Source of the DNA: CAVVYA01 sp963752345 | Lineage (GTDB): Bacteria; Pseudomonadota; Alphaproteobacteria; SMXQ01 | Length of the DNA: 64,000 bases | Direction of reading: 5' to 3' | Assembly (NCBI GenBank): GCA_963752345.1 | Contig: CAVVYA010000015.1 | Span: 372,001-436,000, forward strand | In this document: positions 25,478 through 35,617 of the stretch, in pieces | Layout: each line of letters opens with the position of its first letter | Position numbering within the stretch: the stretch's first letter is position 1 | Notes under the pieces: model-generated | What the model saw: the letters and a program-made list of their open reading frames with translations, nothing else | Database searches by the model: none | What the model was told of the DNA's origin: nothing | Made by a program: the position numbers and the translations under genes

Positions 25478-26879
25478 GTGTCATTTTACGGGCGGGCCCG
25501 CGTTGAAGGATTAATAGCCCATATGATGACCGTTCCGGATGATGCCTTGCCCGACGCCCTCAACCTCCTTCTCACCGACATCAAACAGATTCCCGACTAC
25601 CACCTCTACGGTCGGGTTACCGCCGTGCAGGGGATGTTGATCGAAGTTGGCGGGGTCCAACGCCGTCTGTCCATCGGCGAGCGCTGCCGGATTGCCGCCC
25701 GCAACGGCCGCAACCTGACCTGCGAAGTGGTGGGGTTCCGCGACGGGCGGGCTCTGCTGATGCCGTTCGGCGCCGTCGAAGGGGTCGGTCTGGGCTGCAA
25801 GGCCGATGTGGTCGATGCCGAGCCCGTGGTGCGGCCGACCGCCAAATGGCTCGGGCGGGTGGTCAACGCCATGGGCGAGCCGATCGACGGCAAGGGACCG
25901 CTGCCCGAGGGCGAAGAGCCCTATGCGCTGCGCAACAATCCGCCGCCCGCCCATGCGCGCCAGCGCGTTCACGGCAAGGTCGATTTGGGCGTGCGCGCCA
26001 TCAACACCTTTCTGACCTGCTGCCGCGGCCAGCGCATGGGTATCTTCGCCGGCTCCGGCGTCGGCAAGTCCGTGCTCATGGGCATGATCGCCCGCTTCAC
26101 CACGGCCGACGTCAATATCATCGGGCTGATCGGCGAGCGCGGCCGCGAAGTGCAGGAATTCATCGAGGACGAACTCGGACCGGAGGGGCTCGCCCACAGC
26201 ATCGTCGTCGTTTCGACGTCGGACGAATCGCCGCTGGCACGCCGCCAGGCGGCCTACATGACCATGTCGCTCGCGGAATATTTCCGCGACCAGGGCCGCG
26301 ACGTGCTGTGCATGATGGACAGCGTGACGCGCTTCGCCATGGCTCAGCGCGAAATCGGCCTGTCGGCCGGCGAGCCGCCGACCAGCAAGGGCTATACGCC
26401 GACGGTGTTCTCCGAATTGCCGAAGCTGCTGGAGCGCGCCGGCCCCGGCCGCGGCCGAGGGCAGCATCACGGGCCTGTTCTCCGTGCTCGTCGAAGGCGA
26501 TGACCACAACGAACCGATCGCCGACGCCGTGCGCGGCATCCTCGACGGCCATATCGTGCTCGACCGCGCGATCGGCGAGCGTGGCCGCTATCCCGCCATC
26601 AACCTCCTGCGCAGCCTGTCGCGTACCATGCCGGGTTGCAACAACCCGGAGGAAAACGCGCTGGTCCAGCGGGCCCGCGAATTGCTCTCGGCCTACGAGG
26701 ACATGGCCGAGATGATCCGGCTCGGCGCTTACCGCCAGGGCAGCGATCCCAAAACCGACCAGGCGATCCATTATTTTCCGACGCTCGACAATTTCCTGCG
26801 CCAGGACCGCGTCGAACGCAGCGACCTCGCCGGCGGCTACGCCGAGCTGCATAAGATCCTGAACGGCGGTGCCGCGTGA
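25478..26879 (+). CDS. fliI: Flagellar export ATPase FliI (frameshifted)
   Basis: Frame one carries the N-domain (YGRVTAVQGMLIEVGGVQ), Walker A GIFAGSGVGKSVL (about residues 187-199), VLCMMDSVTRFAMAQREIGL and PTVFSELPKLLERAGPG. Frame two continues GSITGLFSVLVEGDDHNEP and the C-terminal dimer/FliJ-facing domain. The switch occurs near 26447-26460 in a GGCCGCGGCC stretch and is repaired by deleting one base. FliI is the type III export ATPase at the base of the flagellum and works with FliH and FliJ. The real start may be ATG 25523, nearer the usual N-terminus, rather than the GTG at 25478. It overlaps fliJ by four bases. Confidence 0.9.
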
Positions 26880-27298
26880 AGGGGCTCGAGGGGCTGATCC
26901 GCCTGCACCGCTGGAAGCTCGACGAGAAACGCCAGGTTCTGGCCGAACTCGAACGTCTGGCCGCCCGCCTGCGCCAGGAACTGATCGATCTCGAAACCGA
27001 GGTGGTGGAGGAGCAGAAGATCGCCGCGGCGTCGAGCGAAGCGATGGCGACCTACGGGCACTATGCCGCGGCGGTGATCGCCCGGCGCGCCAAGCTCAAC
27101 CAGTCCTTATCGGAGATCGAGGAACGTATGCGCGCCGCGCTTGAAGACGTGACGGCCGCGTTCCGTGAGTTGAAGAAATACGAACTGGTCAAGGCGCGCC
27201 GCGACAAGCACGCGGAGCAGACCGAAAAGCGCCAGCAGCAGGCGGTTCTCGACGAACTCGGCCTGGTGCTCTACCGCCGCCAGGAGGAAGTCCGTTAG
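26876..27298 (+). CDS. fliJ: Flagellar export chaperone/stalk FliJ
   Basis: A 140-residue, almost wholly coiled-coil protein starting with GTG overlapping the fliI stop (GTGA). LIRLHRWKLDEKRQVLAELE at the N-terminus and FRELKKYELVKARRDKHAEQ near the C-terminus match FliJ heptads. FliJ sits in the FliI hexamer pore and contacts FlhA to promote export. Position directly after fliI supports the call despite weak sequence conservation of the family. Confidence 0.88.
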   Translation: MKGLEGLIRLHRWKLDEKRQVLAELERLAARLRQELIDLETEVVEEQKIAAASSEAMATYGHYAAAVIARRAKLNQSLSEIEERMRAALEDVTAAFRELKKYELVKARRDKHAEQTEKRQQQAVLDELGLVLYRRQEEVR

Positions 27299-27390
27299 AG
27301 CGTGACCCACAGCGTGCACTACGAAGTCGAACGTCTCGAGTGGGCCGATCACCGGACGAGTGCGTCACTCCTCGCAGGCCCTGGATCCGT

Positions 27391-29709
27391 ATGATGGCGT
27401 TCGAGTTTCGTCGGGGAGGCGTGCGTCCGCGAACCCTTCAGTTTTGGCTGCGGTCCCTGGTGATCGCCTGCATCCTTCCGGCGGCGTTGACGGCTGGATT
27501 CCTCATCCTCAAATCCTATCACCGCGAACGCGCCAGCGCTGAGCGCGACATGGTCGCCACGGCACGCGCACTCATGCAGGCCGTCGATGCCGACTTGAAC
27601 GGCGTCCAATCGACCTTGCAGGTCCTCGCCGCATCGCGGCAACTCGCGGTTGGCGATCTGCGCGCCTTCTATGCTGAAGCGCAAACGCTCCTGCCCACTC
27701 AGATCGGCAGCAACATCGTCGTCCATGACCGGACCGGGCAGCAGCTGATCAACACGATAAAGCCTTATGGCGCACCACTGCCCCGCGAGACCGATCTGCG
27801 CATGATCGATCGTGTCCTGGAGACCGGCAAACCGGTGGTTTCGGACCTTTTCCCAGGCCCCGTGACCGGGCGCTTTGTCATCGGAACTTCGGTACCGGTA
27901 TTCATCGACGGCGAAATCACCTATCTCGTGGGCATGGGCCTCTTTTCCGATCGCCTCGGCGAAGTCCTGCGGCGCCAGAAGATTCCCGCGGGATGGATCG
28001 TTTCCATTATCGATAAAACCGGAACCATTGGCGCGCGGACGGAAAATTCGGATCAATTCATCGGCAAGAAGGCGCCCCCAGAATTCTTGCAGCGGGCGGC
28101 CGTCACCGAGGAAGGGACGTATGAGATTGTCACGTCCGACGGCCTCCCTGTCTTCGGCGGGTTCAGCCGATCGCCGCGGACCGGATGGATGATCGCATTC
28201 GCGGTTCCCACGAGCGTTGTGACGACCAACCTGCAGCAGGCATTGATGATGAACGTCGCATTGGCGATCGTGCTGCTGCTTCTGGGTGTAGTGCTGGCGA
28301 ACACAATCGGCGGGCGCGTGACGCGCTCCCTCGATGCGCTCGCCGCGCCCGCGCTGGCACTCGGATCGAAGGAAAAAATCGAGATTCCGCCGGTCGAGAT
28401 CAAGGAGGTGGACGAACTCGGCCAGGCTCTTGCGAAAGCGGCACTGCTCATTGACGCGCGCGAGAAGGAGCGTGACGAGGCCGAACGGAGCGAACGTCGG
28501 ATGCTCCTGGAAAAGCAGGCTGCCGACAATTCCAATCGCGCCAAATCGGAATTTCTCGCTTTGATGAGTCACGAGCTGCGGACCCCCATGAATGGGATTC
28601 TCGGCTTCGCCCAGCTGCTGGACGACTCCTACTTCGGTAGCCTGACCGACAAGCAGAAGGAATTCGTCGGCCACATCCTCTCCTGTGGCCACCATCTGCT
28701 CCATCTCATCAATGATGTGCTGGACCTGAGCAAGATCGAGGCGGGAAAATTGAGCATTTTGCTGGAGCCCGTGGATCTCATGCCGCTCGTGAAATCCGTC
28801 ATCTCGACCTTGATGCCGTCGGCGGAAAGGACGGGCATCGCGGTCGATCCAGGAAATTTTGGCCTCGGTTTGCCGAATGCCCTCGCGGATCGTGTCCGGC
28901 TGGCGCAAATCCTGATAAATCTCGGGTCGAACGCGATCAAATACAATCGACCGGGCGGGTCGGTAAGCTTTTCATACGAGCGGCTGGGCGAGAACGAGAT
29001 CCGGATCGCGGTCAGCGATACAGGGGTCGGAATTCCCGAGGGCCGGCAAGCTGAATTGTTTCAGCCGTTCAACCGTCTCGGTGCGGAGCACAAGGCCATC
29101 GAAGGAACCGGGATCGGACTGGCCCTCAGCCAACGTCTGGCCAAACTCATGGATGGATCGATCGGTTTCTCCAGCACGCCGGGACAAGGGAGTTGCTTCT
29201 GGATCGACATCCCGGCACATGTCGGTTCGCACGATGACCTCGAACTGACGTGGATTGCGCGCACCGGCCCTGTACGTCGGTCTCGCTTTTCCGTCCTGTA
29301 TGTCGAGGACAACGCCGCCAACCGCGCGCTCATGCGCAACATCCTCGCGCTTCTTGAAGACGTGACGCTCTTTGAGGCAGCCGACGCTGTGAGCGGTCTC
29401 GCCATGGCGGCACAACATCAACCCGATTTGATTATTCTGGATATCAATTTGCCCGGCCTCAGTGGCTACGAGGCCCTGCAACTCATCAAGGAGACGCCAG
29501 AGCTCGCCGCAACGCCGGTCCTGGCGTTGAGCGCGGGCGCCCTGCCGAGCGATGTCGCCCGCGGCATGGCGGCCGGCTTTGTCGCTTATCTGACGAAGCC
29601 GCTCAATGTCGATAAATTCCTTGAAGCCGTCGAAGCGGCGTTGCCCATGAGGGCAATCGACGAGCGGCGCGCGGTTCCCTCGGCGCTTCCGACTGGAGAT
29701 TCAGTCTAA
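27391..29709 (+). CDS. Membrane hybrid sensor histidine kinase
   Basis: A 772-residue protein. An N-terminal membrane helix (LVIACILPAALTAGFLIL) is followed by a periplasmic, cache-like sensor region (about 45-285, with FSDRLGEVLRR and GWIVSIIDKTG) and a second helix (VALAIVLLLLGVVLANTIGG). A HAMP-like linker leads to HisKA with His in LMSHELRTPMNGILGFAQL, then the ATPase domain (NLGSNAIKYN, DTGVGIPEG, GTGIGLALS). The C-terminal receiver has Asp in LIILDINLPGLSG. It follows fliJ by about 90 bases in the flagellar region, but no partner is identifiable. The start is uncertain: ATGs at 27391 and 27394. Confidence 0.85.
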   Translation: MMAFEFRRGGVRPRTLQFWLRSLVIACILPAALTAGFLILKSYHRERASAERDMVATARALMQAVDADLNGVQSTLQVLAASRQLAVGDLRAFYAEAQTLLPTQIGSNIVVHDRTGQQLINTIKPYGAPLPRETDLRMIDRVLETGKPVVSDLFPGPVTGRFVIGTSVPVFIDGEITYLVGMGLFSDRLGEVLRRQKIPAGWIVSIIDKTGTIGARTENSDQFIGKKAPPEFLQRAAVTEEGTYEIVTSDGLPVFGGFSRSPRTGWMIAFAVPTSVVTTNLQQALMMNVALAIVLLLLGVVLANTIGGRVTRSLDALAAPALALGSKEKIEIPPVEIKEVDELGQALAKAALLIDAREKERDEAERSERRMLLEKQAADNSNRAKSEFLALMSHELRTPMNGILGFAQLLDDSYFGSLTDKQKEFVGHILSCGHHLLHLINDVLDLSKIEAGKLSILLEPVDLMPLVKSVISTLMPSAERTGIAVDPGNFGLGLPNALADRVRLAQILINLGSNAIKYNRPGGSVSFSYERLGENEIRIAVSDTGVGIPEGRQAELFQPFNRLGAEHKAIEGTGIGLALSQRLAKLMDGSIGFSSTPGQGSCFWIDIPAHVGSHDDLELTWIARTGPVRRSRFSVLYVEDNAANRALMRNILALLEDVTLFEAADAVSGLAMAAQHQPDLIILDINLPGLSGYEALQLIKETPELAATPVLALSAGALPSDVARGMAAGFVAYLTKPLNVDKFLEAVEAALPMRAIDERRAVPSALPTGDSV

Positions 29710-29737
29710 GTCTGCTGGTGATCAGTTTTCAGCGAGA

Positions 29738-31654
29738 CTAGACGATCAGCCCCATGCCGGCTTTGCCGTCGCTCTCAGGCGGGCCGGGGCGCAGGTCGAC
29801 CGCAACCTGGAAGGTCACCGCCCCTTTCAGATGGGTGGCCAGGAGCGCATCGCCGAAAATATCGATGATGTCGCCGCGCATGGCCGGCGGCAGTGCCGTG
29901 CGGGTGCGCACGACCAGATCGAATTGCGGCTTGCTGATCAGCCCGTCCAATTGCACCGGTCCGAGCTTGGTCAATTCGGCTTCGATCATGAAGCGTGTGC
30001 CGCCACGCTCGCCGTTCTTGCGCCGCCCCCGGCGCATATACATGCGGATCTGCTGGATGCGCTCGCCGTCGAACAGCGGCACCAGCAGGGTCTGCCAGCC
30101 GCTCGGGCTGGTATCGGCGGCCAGCCGGTTCAGGGTGGCAAATTCGTCGCCCAGCTTGTCGATCAGCGCGCCGTGTCCGCTGCGCTGAAGCGCATCGATG
30201 GTCTGTTCGCCGAGCCACGCCCGCGGATTGCCCTGGCGCAGCGCCGCGACGAACACCAGAAGACCGGCGGCGAAATTGGGCCCGGCGCGCGGCAAGGTTA
30301 CATTCAACAGATGATCCGCGAGGGCCGGGTCGGCGACGGTGGTCGCCGTGATGATGTCGCGCAACACGGCCCATTCCTGTCCGCGGCCGCTGGCCGGGGC
30401 GACCAGGGAGCGGGCCAGGTCCGTCCGGTGAACGGTCGCCGCCGCTATCTCAGCACGCGGCATCACTTCCAGGACGAGCCGGGTGCCGACCGGACCAGGC
30501 GCCGCACCCGGCACCGAGAACACGCCGAGCGGCGTGCTGATGACCATTTTGGCGGCCGTGCCTGGCGCGGTCGAAGAGCGTGCGGCGATATCGGTGGACT
30601 CGATGATGGTGCCGACGATGGTGTGAAGCGGGCCGGCGGAGGCCGGTGCAGCCGCGGGTGGCGCGCCGCCCGCCACTATCGTCGGTCCGGGCGCGGAGGT
30701 CGGCAGTTCGACGCCGACAAGGCGTATCAGGATGGGATTGGGCGACGTTGTCGCCGCTCCGGCGAGGGCGGGCGCCACAGCGCCCGATGCGGATGACGCG
30801 ACGGACACCGCGGCGGCCGATGAGGCGCCGCCCTGCGGAAGCGTTGCGGTGAGGCGGCCGGCGCTGTCCGGGGAGGCTGGCGAGATGCCGGCCGGGGCGC
30901 CGATGAAGGACGCGAGAAATTTGTCGCCGGAGGTCAGCGGGGGTGACGGCGCGCCGCTCGCGGGCGCGGCCGCGGCGGCAGCCGGCATTGTGCCCGGCAC
31001 GGCCGCGGCGGGCAATGCAGGCGCGGCCGTCTGCCGCGCCGAGAAAGCTTCGAGGCCCGCGGAGGCGGTCGGGCCGATCAGCGGCCGAGCGGTGAAAGTC
31101 GGCGCCTGTCCCGTCGGCGCTCCGGCTGCGGGAGGCACATTGAGGCCCCGGTCATTCGGCGCGGCGCGTAACGCCGCGCCGTCGCTGGCCGCGCTCGTTG
31201 CGGGCGATAGTTGCTGAGGCGGACCGCCGGACGCCGGCAGCGCGCGCGCCGAGGGGATTTCGGCATTGGCCGGCCTTGCCGCCCCGTCCGGCCGGGCCGC
31301 GTTCGGCGCTACCCTGCCGCTCGGCGTGGCGAGCGGGTTGCCATCGATCGAAAGAATGGAGAACTGGACCTGCGCGCCGACGGATTGGATCTGCAGGGTG
31401 ACCGTACTGCCCTGCCGCAGCGGGATGGGCGATTGCAGCTTGATGGTCCCTTTGTCGGTGCGCAGGACGACGAGCCCGCGTGCCCCTCGCTCGATCACCG
31501 TTCCCGTCACCACGGTGCCGACGCTGAGGTTGGCGACCGCGGCCGGAATCTCGGCGGCGGTCGCCGTGGCCGGAGGCGCCGACATCGCCGTCGCCGACAT
31601 CGTCGGCGCGACGCCGGCGACTGCCGCGACCGGCTTGGGTGTGATGTCGCTCAT
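29738..31654 (-). CDS. FliK-like hook-length-control-type protein, downstream of flhG
   Basis: A 638-residue protein. An N-terminal OB-like segment (VGTVVTGTVIERGARGLVVL, then GSTVTLQIQSVG) is followed by a long Ala/Pro/Ser-rich unstructured middle (about 100-380). The conserved C-terminal domain includes RFMIEAELTKLGPVQLDGLI, which has the L-x-x-LG-x-V-x-V layout of FliK C-terminal (Flg_hook) domains. Its ATG overlaps the flhG stop in ATGA, so it belongs to the fliF-flhG unit. A second, more typical fliK is at 43974. It may be a second substrate-specificity protein or another export client. The FliK relation is inference from shape and motif. Confidence 0.6.
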   Translation of the reverse strand: MSDITPKPVAAVAGVAPTMSATAMSAPPATATAAEIPAAVANLSVGTVVTGTVIERGARGLVVLRTDKGTIKLQSPIPLRQGSTVTLQIQSVGAQVQFSILSIDGNPLATPSGRVAPNAARPDGAARPANAEIPSARALPASGGPPQQLSPATSAASDGAALRAAPNDRGLNVPPAAGAPTGQAPTFTARPLIGPTASAGLEAFSARQTAAPALPAAAVPGTMPAAAAAAPASGAPSPPLTSGDKFLASFIGAPAGISPASPDSAGRLTATLPQGGASSAAAVSVASSASGAVAPALAGAATTSPNPILIRLVGVELPTSAPGPTIVAGGAPPAAAPASAGPLHTIVGTIIESTDIAARSSTAPGTAAKMVISTPLGVFSVPGAAPGPVGTRLVLEVMPRAEIAAATVHRTDLARSLVAPASGRGQEWAVLRDIITATTVADPALADHLLNVTLPRAGPNFAAGLLVFVAALRQGNPRAWLGEQTIDALQRSGHGALIDKLGDEFATLNRLAADTSPSGWQTLLVPLFDGERIQQIRMYMRRGRRKNGERGGTRFMIEAELTKLGPVQLDGLISKPQFDLVVRTRTALPPAMRGDIIDIFGDALLATHLKGAVTFQVAVDLRPGPPESDGKAGMGLIV

Positions 31655-32442
31655 GTCACTTCGCTGAGCCGCCGGGCAATCGCCTCGACATCGTGCGCGG
31701 CATCGCAGTTGGGATGGCGAACGAGAATGGGGGCCTGGCTGCGGATCGCGTCGCGCACTTTCGCGTCGCGCCGGATGATGCCGGCGAGCGGCGGCGTATA
31801 TTTCAGGAAACTGTCGCAGGCGCGCACCAGGACGCCATAGGTGCGCTCGCCTTCGCTTTCCGACATGGCCATGTTGACCACCACCTGCAAATTGGCACCC
31901 GGGCGTTCCGCGCGCACCACCTTGATCAGCGCGTAGGCGTCGGTCAGCGACGTCGGCTCGTCGGTGGTCACCACCAGGCACACACCGGCACGTCCCAGCA
32001 TGGTGCGCACCGTGCGGTCGATGCCGGCACCGATGTCGATCACGATCGAATGGTAGTTCGGGGCGAGCGCCACCAGATCGTCGCGCAGCCCGACGAGGCG
32101 CGCCACGGGCAGGCTGGCGAGGCCGCCCGAGCCGGACTGGCCGGCGATGATGTCGAACTGGCCTTCCGGATAGCGGAAGGCGGCGCCCTGCATGGTGCGG
32201 CGCCCGGCGATCACCGAGCCGAGATCGTGCTGCGGCGCGAGGCCGAGTTGAATGTCGATATTGGCAAGCCCGAGGTCGCCGTCGAACAGCAGCACGTTCT
32301 TGCCGCTGCGCGCCAGGGCATGACTGAGGGTAACGGCGAACCAGGTCTTGCCCACGCCGCCCTTGCCCGAGCTGACGGCAATGACATTCGCGACGGGATC
32401 GGCGGAGGCGGCGATCGACAGGGCGGCGGAGTTCAATTGCAT
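31651..32442 (-). CDS. flhG: MinD-like ATPase FlhG (FleN/YlxH)
   Basis: A 263-residue ParA/MinD-type ATPase with deviant Walker A SSGKGGVGKTWFAVTL, LLFDGDLGLANIDIQLGLAP and SIVIDIGAGIDRTV. It lacks the longer MinD amphipathic tail consensus but has the FlhG core. FlhG limits flagellar number and stimulates the FlhF GTPase. It overlaps flhF by ten bases and the following FliK-like gene by four. Confidence 0.92.
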   Translation of the reverse strand: MQLNSAALSIAASADPVANVIAVSSGKGGVGKTWFAVTLSHALARSGKNVLLFDGDLGLANIDIQLGLAPQHDLGSVIAGRRTMQGAAFRYPEGQFDIIAGQSGSGGLASLPVARLVGLRDDLVALAPNYHSIVIDIGAGIDRTVRTMLGRAGVCLVVTTDEPTSLTDAYALIKVVRAERPGANLQVVVNMAMSESEGERTYGVLVRACDSFLKYTPPLAGIIRRDAKVRDAIRSQAPILVRHPNCDAAHDVEAIARRLSEVT

Positions 32443-33419
32443 GGTGACTGACTCGGGGACAGGGTTGAAACGCGGTCGGAAGGGGCGGCGGTAAGCACGC
32501 GCGCCAGGGCGACGGGGGTCAGCGGGCGCAATCCGTTGCCGATGTGCGGGCCGGTACCAGCGTCGCTCAGCTGCAAACGGGCGGCTTCGGCGGCGGCGAG
32601 CAGCCCGCCGAGCCGGCGCGCCGTATCGACCCGCGTGGTGACCAGTCGCGTGATGCCAAGGGGCAAGAACGCCTGTGCGGTTTCGGCGGCCTCCGAAGGA
32701 TCCATGCCGGCCGGCAACACGAGCACGGGTTCAGCCTCGGCGGCGCTCGCCAGGTCGCCAAGCCGCGCCATATCGTCGGCATCGAACGGGTTGGCGCCCA
32801 TGGTGTCGATCAGCCTGAGCGGCGTGCCGTTGGCGGCCGCGAGTGCGCCCTTGAGGGTCTGCGGGTCGGCTGCGTTCCATGATTTCATGCGCAGCAGCCG
32901 CGCGTAGCTGGCGAACTGCTCGACGGCGCCGGTGCGCACCGTATCGGCGGTGATCAGGGCCGCCGGATGCCCCGACATGATGGCGCGTGCGGCGAGCTTG
33001 GCCACCGTCACCGTCTTACCGGCGCCGGGCGGGCCGACCATCATGATCGGTCGCGCGTGCGTGGCGCTCAGCGGCGCGAAGTTGAACCCGGCGTCGAGGG
33101 CGCCCGCCAGCGCGAGCAGCGGATCGTTGGTCTCGAGCACGCTCGCGGCCGAATAGAGTTTTTCGATCAGACGCGCCGGGGCGCGGTGGTAATCGAGCAC
33201 TTCCTGCAGCACGTCGAGATCGTCGGGGCCCCAGTGCTCGTCGTGCACCTGCGGCTGGACGATCACCTCGGCGGGCGGTTCGATGGCGGCGATGACCTCC
33301 ACCCCGCTGCCATCGGCAGCGACATGGTTCGACACGATGATCGCGTCCTTGCCGAGCTCGGCGCGGACCAGCATCATCGCCTTGGTCATCGTCGGCGCTG
33401 AGAAGCTCTTTAGCCTCAT
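32433..33419 (-). CDS. flhF: SRP-like GTPase FlhF
   Basis: A 328-residue protein. It opens with MRLKSFSAPTMTKAMMLVRA, the typical FlhF amino terminus, then a variable B region. The NG GTPase domain follows, with P-loop MVGPPGAGKTVTVAKLA, ITADTVRTGAVEQF and a DTMGANPFD switch (usual form DTxGR). FlhF marks the pole and recruits the first basal-body proteins. The combination with FlhG predicts one or a few polar flagella. It lies between flhA and flhG on the same strand. Confidence 0.9.
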   Translation of the reverse strand: MRLKSFSAPTMTKAMMLVRAELGKDAIIVSNHVAADGSGVEVIAAIEPPAEVIVQPQVHDEHWGPDDLDVLQEVLDYHRAPARLIEKLYSAASVLETNDPLLALAGALDAGFNFAPLSATHARPIMMVGPPGAGKTVTVAKLAARAIMSGHPAALITADTVRTGAVEQFASYARLLRMKSWNAADPQTLKGALAAANGTPLRLIDTMGANPFDADDMARLGDLASAAEAEPVLVLPAGMDPSEAAETAQAFLPLGITRLVTTRVDTARRLGGLLAAAEAARLQLSDAGTGPHIGNGLRPLTPVALARVLTAAPSDRVSTLSPSQSPCN

Positions 33420-33463
33420 GGCACTTTGTGTTCCTCTCCGCCCTCGGTCTTATCGCCCTTCAT

Positions 33464-35587
33464 TCAAATCTGACCCAGGGTCTTGATGCGCGCCTTGGCG
33501 TGGACTTCATTCTGCGACATCACCATGGTCAGCGGCCGGAAACGCTCGATGATCGAGCGCACATAGGGCCGCACGATGGCGCTGGTCAGCAGAATGGGGT
33601 TCTCGCCGGCCATCGCCTGGCGTTCGAACACCTGCCGCACCTTGTTGATGAATTCCTGCAGGCGGCTCGGCGGCAGCGACAGCTGGCGCTCTTCACCCTG
33701 GCCGATCAGCGATTCGGCGAAAATCTGCTCCCATTCCGGCGATAGCGTGACCAGCGGGATATAGCCCGCCGGCGAGGTGTGCAGGTCGCTGATCTGGCGT
33801 GCCAGCCGCGTGCGCACATGCTCGGTGATCGAGGTCAGGTTGTGGGTATAGCTGCACGCCTCGAAGATACCTTCGAGGATCGTCGGCAGGTCGCGAATCG
33901 ACAGACGCTCGTTCAGCAGATTCTGCAGCACGCGCTGGACGCCCGACACCGAAATCTGCGTCGGGATCAGATCGGCGACGAGCTTCTGGTGCTCCTTGCC
34001 CATCTCGTCGAGCAGCTTCTGGGTCTCGGCGTACGACAGCAACTCGGCCATAAACTCCTTCACCGCCTCGGTCAGATGGGTGGTGATGACCGTCGCGGGA
34101 TCGACCACGGTGTAGCCGCGGAACGAAGCCTCCTCGCGCATGCCCTCGTTGATCCACATGGCGGGAAGGCCGAAGGTCGGTTCGGTGGTTTCCTCGCCGG
34201 GCAGGCTCAGCCGTTCGCCTTTGGGGTCCATGACCAGCAGCATGGTCGGGCGCAAATCGCCGCGGCCGGCTTCGATTTCCTTGACGCGGATGACGTAGGT
34301 GTTGGCGGGCAACTGCATGTTGTCCTGGATGCGCACGGACGGCAGCACGAATCCCATGTCGCCGGCGAGCTGGCGGCGCAGGGATTTGATCTGGTCGGTG
34401 AGGCGTTGACCGGTGTCGCTGTTGATCAGCTGCAGCAGGCCATAGCCGAGTTCGAGCCGGATGTAGTCGATCTGCAGCGCCGTCGCGATCGGCTCATCGG
34501 CCACTGGCGCCTGGGCGAGGGCGCGTTCCTCGGCCGCGCTGGCATCGCCTTTCACCTTCATATTGCGTCGGTTCATGTTGAAGGCGAGGAAGCCCGCGCC
34601 GCCGGCGAGCAGCAGGAACGGCGCCATCGGAATGCCCGGCAGCAGCGCCATCGCGGTCAGCAGGAAGGACGAAAGGCCGAGCGCCGCCGGATAGCCGCCG
34701 AGCTGGGCGAACAGCGCCTTGTCGGTCGAGCCGCTGACGCCGGCCTTGGACACCAGCATGCCGGCGGCGGTCGAAACGATCAGGGCCGGGATCTGCGTGA
34801 CGAGACCGTCGCCAACGGTCAGCAGGGTATAGAGGTGACTGGCCTGGGCGAAGGAGAGGTCCTTCTGCGCGATGCCGATGACGATGCCGCCCACGATATT
34901 GATAAAGGTGATCAGCAAGCCGGCGATGGCGTCGCCGCGCACGAACTTGGCCGCACCGTCCATCGAGCCGAAAAACGTGCTTTCGTCTTCGAGTGTCTTG
35001 CGCCGGGTGCGCGCGTCGGCCTCGTCGATCAAGCCGGCGGACAAATCGGCGTCGATCGCCATCTGCTTGCCGGGCATGGCATCCAAGCTGAAACGCGCGG
35101 CCACTTCGGCGATGCGTCCCGAGCCCTTGGTGATGACCACGAAGTTCACGATCACCAGGATGCCGAACACGATCAGCCCGATGACGAAATTGCCCGCCAT
35201 GATGAGATGGCCGAATGCCTCGATCACCTTGCCGGCCGAACTGGTTCCTTCGTGACCGTGAGCCAGGATGAGGCGCGTGGACGCCAGGTTCAGCGCCAGC
35301 CGCAGCATCGTCGAAATCAGCAGGACGGTGGGAAACGAGCTGAAGTCGAGCGGACGCGAAATGAACAGCACCGTCATCAGGATGAGGACGGAAAACGCGA
35401 AGGACAGGGCGAGCAGTATGTCGAGCAGCCACGTCGGCAGCGGCAGGATCAGCACCATCAGGATGCTGACCAGGCCGAGCGCGAGGGCGATATCGCCGCG
35501 CCGCGCCAGGGCGGATAGCCAACTGCCGAAGGCGGCGCCGTTTGTGCCGGCCGCCGTGGCTGCTGTCGCTGTCGAATCTTGTGCCAT
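33464..35587 (-). CDS. flhA: Flagellar export gate protein FlhA
   Basis: A 707-residue protein of normal FlhA length. The N-terminal half has eight hydrophobic helices and the FHIPEP-family stretches MTVLFISRPLDFSSFPTVLL, GLIVFGILVIVNFVVITKGS and RIAEVAARFSLDAMPGKQMA. The cytoplasmic C-terminal half contains PATVITTHLTEAVKEF and IRDLPTILEGIFEA. FlhA forms the nonameric ring that docks substrates at the export gate. It is 30 bases downstream of flbD. Confidence 0.97.
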   Translation of the reverse strand: MAQDSTATAATAAGTNGAAFGSWLSALARRGDIALALGLVSILMVLILPLPTWLLDILLALSFAFSVLILMTVLFISRPLDFSSFPTVLLISTMLRLALNLASTRLILAHGHEGTSSAGKVIEAFGHLIMAGNFVIGLIVFGILVIVNFVVITKGSGRIAEVAARFSLDAMPGKQMAIDADLSAGLIDEADARTRRKTLEDESTFFGSMDGAAKFVRGDAIAGLLITFINIVGGIVIGIAQKDLSFAQASHLYTLLTVGDGLVTQIPALIVSTAAGMLVSKAGVSGSTDKALFAQLGGYPAALGLSSFLLTAMALLPGIPMAPFLLLAGGAGFLAFNMNRRNMKVKGDASAAEERALAQAPVADEPIATALQIDYIRLELGYGLLQLINSDTGQRLTDQIKSLRRQLAGDMGFVLPSVRIQDNMQLPANTYVIRVKEIEAGRGDLRPTMLLVMDPKGERLSLPGEETTEPTFGLPAMWINEGMREEASFRGYTVVDPATVITTHLTEAVKEFMAELLSYAETQKLLDEMGKEHQKLVADLIPTQISVSGVQRVLQNLLNERLSIRDLPTILEGIFEACSYTHNLTSITEHVRTRLARQISDLHTSPAGYIPLVTLSPEWEQIFAESLIGQGEERQLSLPPSRLQEFINKVRQVFERQAMAGENPILLTSAIVRPYVRSIIERFRPLTMVMSQNEVHAKARIKTLGQI

Positions 35588-35617
35588 TGATAACTCCCGG
35601 ATCAGGCGCGGCGTGGT

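Noticed and set aside
26440..26470. Programmed ribosomal frameshift in fliI
   Set aside because: There is no slippery heptamer with a downstream structure, and similar breaks occur in nine unrelated genes, so an indel error is simpler.
33779..35518. A 579-codon rightward open frame opposite flhA
   Set aside because: flhA is certain on the other strand and this frame has no motif.
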